A DNA stretch of 12,227 nucleotides, from assembly GCA_028565635.1 (NCBI GenBank), contig JAOXYB010021559.1, positions 1 to 12,227 of the forward strand, in the 5' to 3' direction. A program made the translations under genes and the position numbers. This DNA is from Phoronis ovalis. Its lineage: Eukaryota; Phoronida; Phoronidae. Of this stretch, positions 8,582 to 12,227 are shown piece after piece. The notes under the pieces are model-generated. The model saw only the letters and a program-made list of their open reading frames with translations. It was not told the origin of the DNA and searched no databases. Numbering within the stretch: position 1 is the stretch's first letter; each line of letters begins with the position of its first letter.

Positions 8582-8708
8582 TCCACTATGGTCTAGAGGT
8601 AAGGTGTTCGGAAAACAGTCAGGTATGATGTATGTGTGTATTATTTTTGTATATGTATTGAGTGATCATTTTGAAATGCTGGAATGTAGGTTCGAATCCA
8701 GGTGTGGA
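8582..8708 (+). pseudogene. tRNA-Glu-like sequence with expanded middle (tRNA pseudogene or tRNA-derived SINE head)
   Basis: TCCACTATGGTCTAGAGGTA at 8582-8601 resembles the 5' half of animal tRNA-Glu, including the box A sequence TGGTCTAGNGGT. GGTTCGAATCC at 8689-8699 is a perfect box B, followed by GTGTGGA at 8702-8708, which pairs with the first five bases TCCAC. Box A and box B are about 88 nt apart, against roughly 30 in a normal tRNA. The T stem pairs poorly and no clear anticodon arm is visible. It is therefore not a functional ordinary tRNA. It could be a pseudogene with an insertion or intron, or the promoter head of a SINE. Confidence 0.6.
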
Positions 8709-8898
8709 CTGCTCAAGTAAATTTATATGTGCGTTTTTACAATAAATTTATTTCACCAATTTCATATAAAAACTTTTTTAAATTTAATTTTTTTTAATTT
8801 AATTTTAAATTCAGAATACTTTTATTTTGTCTATATATATATTTTTTATTTTGACACTGTTTCTCGCGAGCCGTGTTTACGGATAAATTGTATTTCAG

Positions 8899-8965
8899 CC
8901 TGCACTGATTCGTTTAGATGTTAGTACTGATATGACGCATTGCAATAATATCGCCTCTCTCTTAG
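8899..8965 (+). other. Candidate isolated exon, unrecognised
   Basis: A 67-nt segment lies between TTGTATTTCAG and an ideal donor TTAG|GTAAGT. Only one of its three frames is open; it encodes 22 residues beginning PALIRLDVSTDMTHC and ending ASLL. No family is recognised and no partner exon is convincing. An acceptor at 9525 would continue this frame for only six codons before a stop. Chance occurrence is quite possible. Confidence 0.2.
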
Positions 8966-9904
8966 GTAAGTTCGTAGTATTTATAGAAAAACATTTGTGA
9001 CGTTTGACATAAATATATACAAATGTAATATTCGTAAAATGATGAAATGCGCTTGACCTTATATTTAGAAAGTATGCTTATAAAAATATATCAAACCATG
9101 CAAAACATGATTTCAAAAGGGACAAACCCTCCACGAGAGAAGAATGACTTGGGGAGGGTTTTGCCAGGATGTGTGTATGCTTACAACTTCTGTACACAAT
9201 ACAACTAAATATACACCCTATTATTTGATGTTTGGAGTGGAAGTTGTAATGATTAGGATGAGGTTTGATTGTTAGCATGACAACGTTAGAGCTAAATTAT
9301 GCCTATATTATAATTAGAAAATTATTACAAATATCGACTAAGTATCCATAATATCCACCAATATGTGTTTTCTAAACATGTGATTCGCATGTGCCCATCT
9401 CGTGCGTGGCAGCTTTAAATATTACTACAAACGATTCCTTTCTTACCTACAATTTAACAATTGAACATATACATATCAGCATATACATGTAGCTAGCTAC
9501 ACAATACTTTTTATTGACATTTCAGAAACAAAGGTGATGAAATAAATACTGATAGCACAAGTGATGCAGGGAGTGCCGTTGACAGTGCACCAAATGCAAT
9601 ATATATATATATAATATGAATAAATAATAAAAGACAGCGTCTATGAAAAATAGTAAACGTGTTATTTTAAAATTTATTTTCAAATAAATCCCACAAATAA
9701 AAGTTTCGGCTGCATGGTCAAATAATACTCCTTGTGGACCTCTAAACTGGAATGTGGTTACCGTGCTTTAGACTTCAAATGGACTCACAGGGATGACTTT
9801 TTATGTGCGGACAATCTATTTCAAAATGTTTTGCCGTAGGACAATTCAATTTGAAATCTGCGGTCCCCAGAACAAGTACAGAAACCTAAAGTACCCGCCA
9901 AATT
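8966..9904. other. Non-coding stretch with short AT microsatellite
   Basis: No gene is recognised. It contains a small inverted pair, AAACCCTCC (9124-9132) with GGAGGGTTT (9153-9161), and a short (AT)n run at 9599-9612. An open stretch follows a CAG at 9523-9525 in one frame (beginning KGDEINTDSTSDAG) but runs into the AT microsatellite and stops. I do not call it a gene. Confidence 0.45.
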
Positions 9905-10105
9905 AGTGCCCTAGGTATTCAGGTTTTAATAATGAACGTCCGTATGACTTCTGGCTTCGGGAAATAAGCTAGCGTCCTAGGACTGAGAATTAAAATATAC
10001 GGCCCTAGGACACCAAAGGCTTATGACACGGTGTCCTAGGTCTCCTTGTTTCAATAATGAGCGTCCGTAGGACTTCTAATTTCGGCAAATGAACGCGTCC
10101 TAGGA
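9905..10105 (+). repeat. CCTAGG-family repeat, 125-bp period duplication next to the satellite
   Basis: Copy A (9905-9982) and copy B (10030-10105) align over about 76-78 bp. Both begin TG(C/T)CCTAGGT, contain AATAATGARCGTCCGTA and end GCGTCCTAGGA. They are separated by a 47-bp spacer with its own CCTAGG at 10004. The same family occurs at 8219-8260. Copy B is followed directly by the satellite, where a second spacer would be expected. Confidence 0.75.
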
Positions 10106-12227
10106 ATGGAGTCGAATGGAGTGGAATGGAGTGGAACCGAGTGGAACAGAGTGGAAAGAAATGGAAAGAAATGGAATGGAATTTAGTGGAATGGAAAGAA
10201 ATGGAAAGGAATGGAATGGAGTGGAATGGATAGAAATGGAAAGGAATGGAATGAAGGGGAATGGAATGGACTGGAATGGAAAGAAATGGAATAGAGTGGA
10301 ATGGAATGAAATGGAAAGAAACGGAAAGAAATGGAATGCAATGGAAAGAAATGGAATGCTATGGAGTGGAATGGAATGAATTGGAAAGAAATTGAAAGAA
10401 GTGGAAAAAAATGGATTGCAATGAAATGAAATGGAAAGAAATGGAAAGTGGAAAGAAATGGAATGCAATGGAATGAAATGGAAAGAAATAGAAAGAAATG
10501 GAAAGAAAAGGAATGGAAAGGAGTGGAATGGAGTGGAATCGAGTGGAATGGAGAGGAATGGAGCGGAATGGAGTGGAAAGAAATGGAATGCAATGGAATG
10601 AAATGGAAAGAAGCGGAAAGAAATGGAATGCAATGGAATGAAATGGAAAGAAGTGGAATCAAATGGAATGATATGGAAAGAAATGGTATGCTATGGAATG
10701 CAATGGGGTGGAATAGAAAGAAATGGAATGTAGTGGAATGTAGTGGAATGTAGTGGAATGGAGTGGAATAGAGTGGAGTGGAATAGAGTGGAATGGAAAG
10801 AAATGAAAAAGGAATGGAGTGGAAAGAAATGGAATGGAGTGGAAAGAAATGGAACGGAGTGGAAAGAAATGGAATGCAATAGAAAGAAAAGGAAAGGAGT
10901 GGAAAGAAATGGAATGGAGTGGAAATAAGTGGAAAGAAATGGAATGCAATGGAATGAAATGGAAAGAAGTGGAAAGAAATGGAATGAAATGGAGCGAAAT
11001 GGAAAGAAATGGAATGCTATGGAATGCAATGGAGAGGAATGAAAAGAAATGGAACGAAATGGAATGCTATGGAATCCAATGGAGTGGAAATGGAAAGAAA
11101 TGGAAAGAAAAGGAATGGAGTGGAAGGAAATGGAATGGAATGGAAAGAAATGGAATGCAATGGAAAGAAAAGGATAGGAGTGGAAAGAAATGGAATGGAG
11201 TGGAAAGAAGTGGAAAGAAATGATATGGAATGAAATGGAACTAAATGGAAAGAAATGGAATGCTATGGAATGCAATGGAGTGAAATGGAAAGAAATAGAA
11301 TGGAGTGGAAAGAAACTGAAAGAAATGGAATGGAGTGGAAAGAAATGGAATGCTATGGAATGCATTGGAGTGGAATGGAGAGGGATGGAAAGAAATGGAA
11401 TGGAGTGGAAAGAAACTGAAAGAAATGGAATGGAGTGGAATGGAGTGGTATGGAGTGGAAAGAAATGGAAAGAAATGGAATGAAATGGAATGGAGTGGAA
11501 TGGAGTGGAATGGAGTGGAAAGAAATGGAAAGAAATGGAATGCAATGGAAACAAAAAGGAAAGGAGTGGAAATAAATGGTATGGAGTGGAAAGAAGTGGA
11601 AAGAAATGGAATGAAACAGAAAGAAGTGGAAAGAAATGGAGTGAAATGGAAAGAAATGGAATGCTATGGAATTCAATGGAGTGGTATGGAAAGAAATGGA
11701 AATGGAATGGAGCGGAAAGAAACTGAAAGAAATGGAATAGAGTGGAATGGAGTGGAAAGAAATGGAAAGAAATGGAATGGAGTAGAATGGAGTGGACTGG
11801 AAAGAAATGGAATGGAATGGAATGGTGTGTAATGGAGTGGAATGAAGTGTAATGCAATGGAGTGGAGTGGAATAGAATGGAATGGAAAGAAAAGGAATGG
11901 AGTGGAAAGAAGTGAAAAGAAATGGAATGCAATGAAATGAAATGGAAAGAATTGGAAAGAATTGGAATGAAATGGAATGATGTGGAATGAAATGGAACAA
12001 AATGGAAAGAAATGGAATGCTATGGAATGCAATGGAGTGGAATGGAGTGGAATGGAAAGAAATGGAAAGAAAAGGAATGGAGTGGAAAGAAATGGAATAG
12101 AATGGAAAGAAATGGAATAGAATGGAAAGAAATGGAAAGAAATGGAATGCAATGGAAAGAAATGGAATGCAATGGAAAGAAATGGAATGCAATGGAAAGA
12201 AATGGAATGCAATGGAAAGAAATGGAA
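10103..12227 (+). repeat. Pentameric satellite array, TGGAA/GGAAT type, reaching the window edge
   Basis: About 2.1 kb of 5-bp units (roughly 424), usually paired as 10-mers such as TGGAATGGAG, TGGAAAGAAA, TGGAATGCAA and TGGAATGAAA. The + strand has almost no C. The left edge contains unusual units (GTCGAA, GAACCGAG, GAACAGAG), as expected at a satellite border, and the array does not end within the window. The pentamer phase is kept strictly except at five slips. It resembles the GGAAT logic of human satellites II/III, but its AGAAA and TGCAA units and its local junction differ. All open frames inside it, on both strands, are consequences of a repeat that rarely spells a stop codon. Confidence 0.95.
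12131..12227 (+). repeat. Homogenised 20-bp sub-array at the right edge
   Basis: The 20-mer AATGGAAAGAAATGGAATGC is repeated 4.85 times without a single change up to the last base. Everywhere else in the satellite adjacent 20-bp windows differ. This is either a recently amplified block or an assembly effect at a contig end. Confidence 0.85.

Noticed and set aside
8582-8708. A functional tRNA-Glu gene
   Set aside because: The middle is far too long, the T stem pairs badly and no anticodon arm can be drawn with confidence.
9526-9619. Open stretch after CAG reading KGDEINTDSTSDAG, as an exon joined to 8899-8965
   Set aside because: The phases do not match: the upstream segment ends in phase 1 and would hit a stop after six codons. 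The open frame itself runs into an AT microsatellite.
10691-11932. A 413-codon open frame on the minus strand, and several shorter ones on both strands, in the satellite
   Set aside because: The reading is a periodic H/S/I/P/F string produced by 5-bp units that rarely contain stops on that strand. Overlapping frames are equally open and switch at the phase slips. This is a repeat artefact, not a gene.
10103-12227. Human satellite II/III contamination
   Set aside because: The units AGAAA and TGCAA and the 20-mer structure differ from the human arrays as I know them. The array joins directly to a repeat family also found 1.7 kb upstream, so it looks native. Raw-read support was not available.
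10103-12227. CRISPR array or prokaryotic repeat
   Set aside because: There are no distinct spacers between conserved repeats, the unit is 5 bp, and the context has introns and Pol II type signals.

Overview
This is AT-rich eukaryotic DNA, most likely from a marine invertebrate. I lean towards a bivalve mollusc because of the AT-rich introns with small exons, the frequent ACATGTA words and the palindromic repeats. That assignment is inference; no marker in the window proves it. There is no prokaryotic gene layout, and almost all open reading frames are chance or repeat-driven.

Layout: (1) 1-3700 holds no gene I can recognise. It has two clusters of an AATAATCGCCCC repeat (2481-2562 and 3096-3177) in direct orientation. 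(2) 3701-5270 (+) carries the last four exons of a protein-coding gene. Joined through splice sites with matching phases, they encode the end of a WD40-type domain plus a charged C-terminal helix. The best match from memory is the C-terminus of LRRK2-type Roco kinases. The last intron contains a roughly 310-bp MITE-like element with terminal inverted repeats, and its last acceptor is doubled by an in-frame site 30 nt upstream. A 3' UTR and a candidate poly(A) signal follow. (3) About 5770-8180 is AT-rich non-coding DNA with small degenerate repeats. (4) 8187-10105 is repeat-rich: a family built around the palindrome CCTAGG (nine copies within 1.9 kb), a strong hairpin, a 28-bp tandem array, a tRNA-Glu-like sequence with box A and box B but an expanded middle, and a 125-bp-period duplication. 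(5) From about 10105 to the window end is a 2.1-kb pentameric satellite of the (TGGAA/TGGAG/AGAAA/TGCAA) type. It resembles the GGAAT logic of human satellites II/III but starts inside a local CCTAGG repeat, so it belongs to this locus. It contains five phase slips, a landmark motif spaced at roughly 330 bp, and a perfectly homogenised 20-bp array at the right edge.

The genes do not form a system here. The window is the 3' end of one large animal gene followed by repeat-rich DNA running into satellite. I found no undescribed enzymatic or defence system. The most interesting material is the repeat architecture: the CCTAGG family, the way the satellite begins inside it, and the satellite's internal order.
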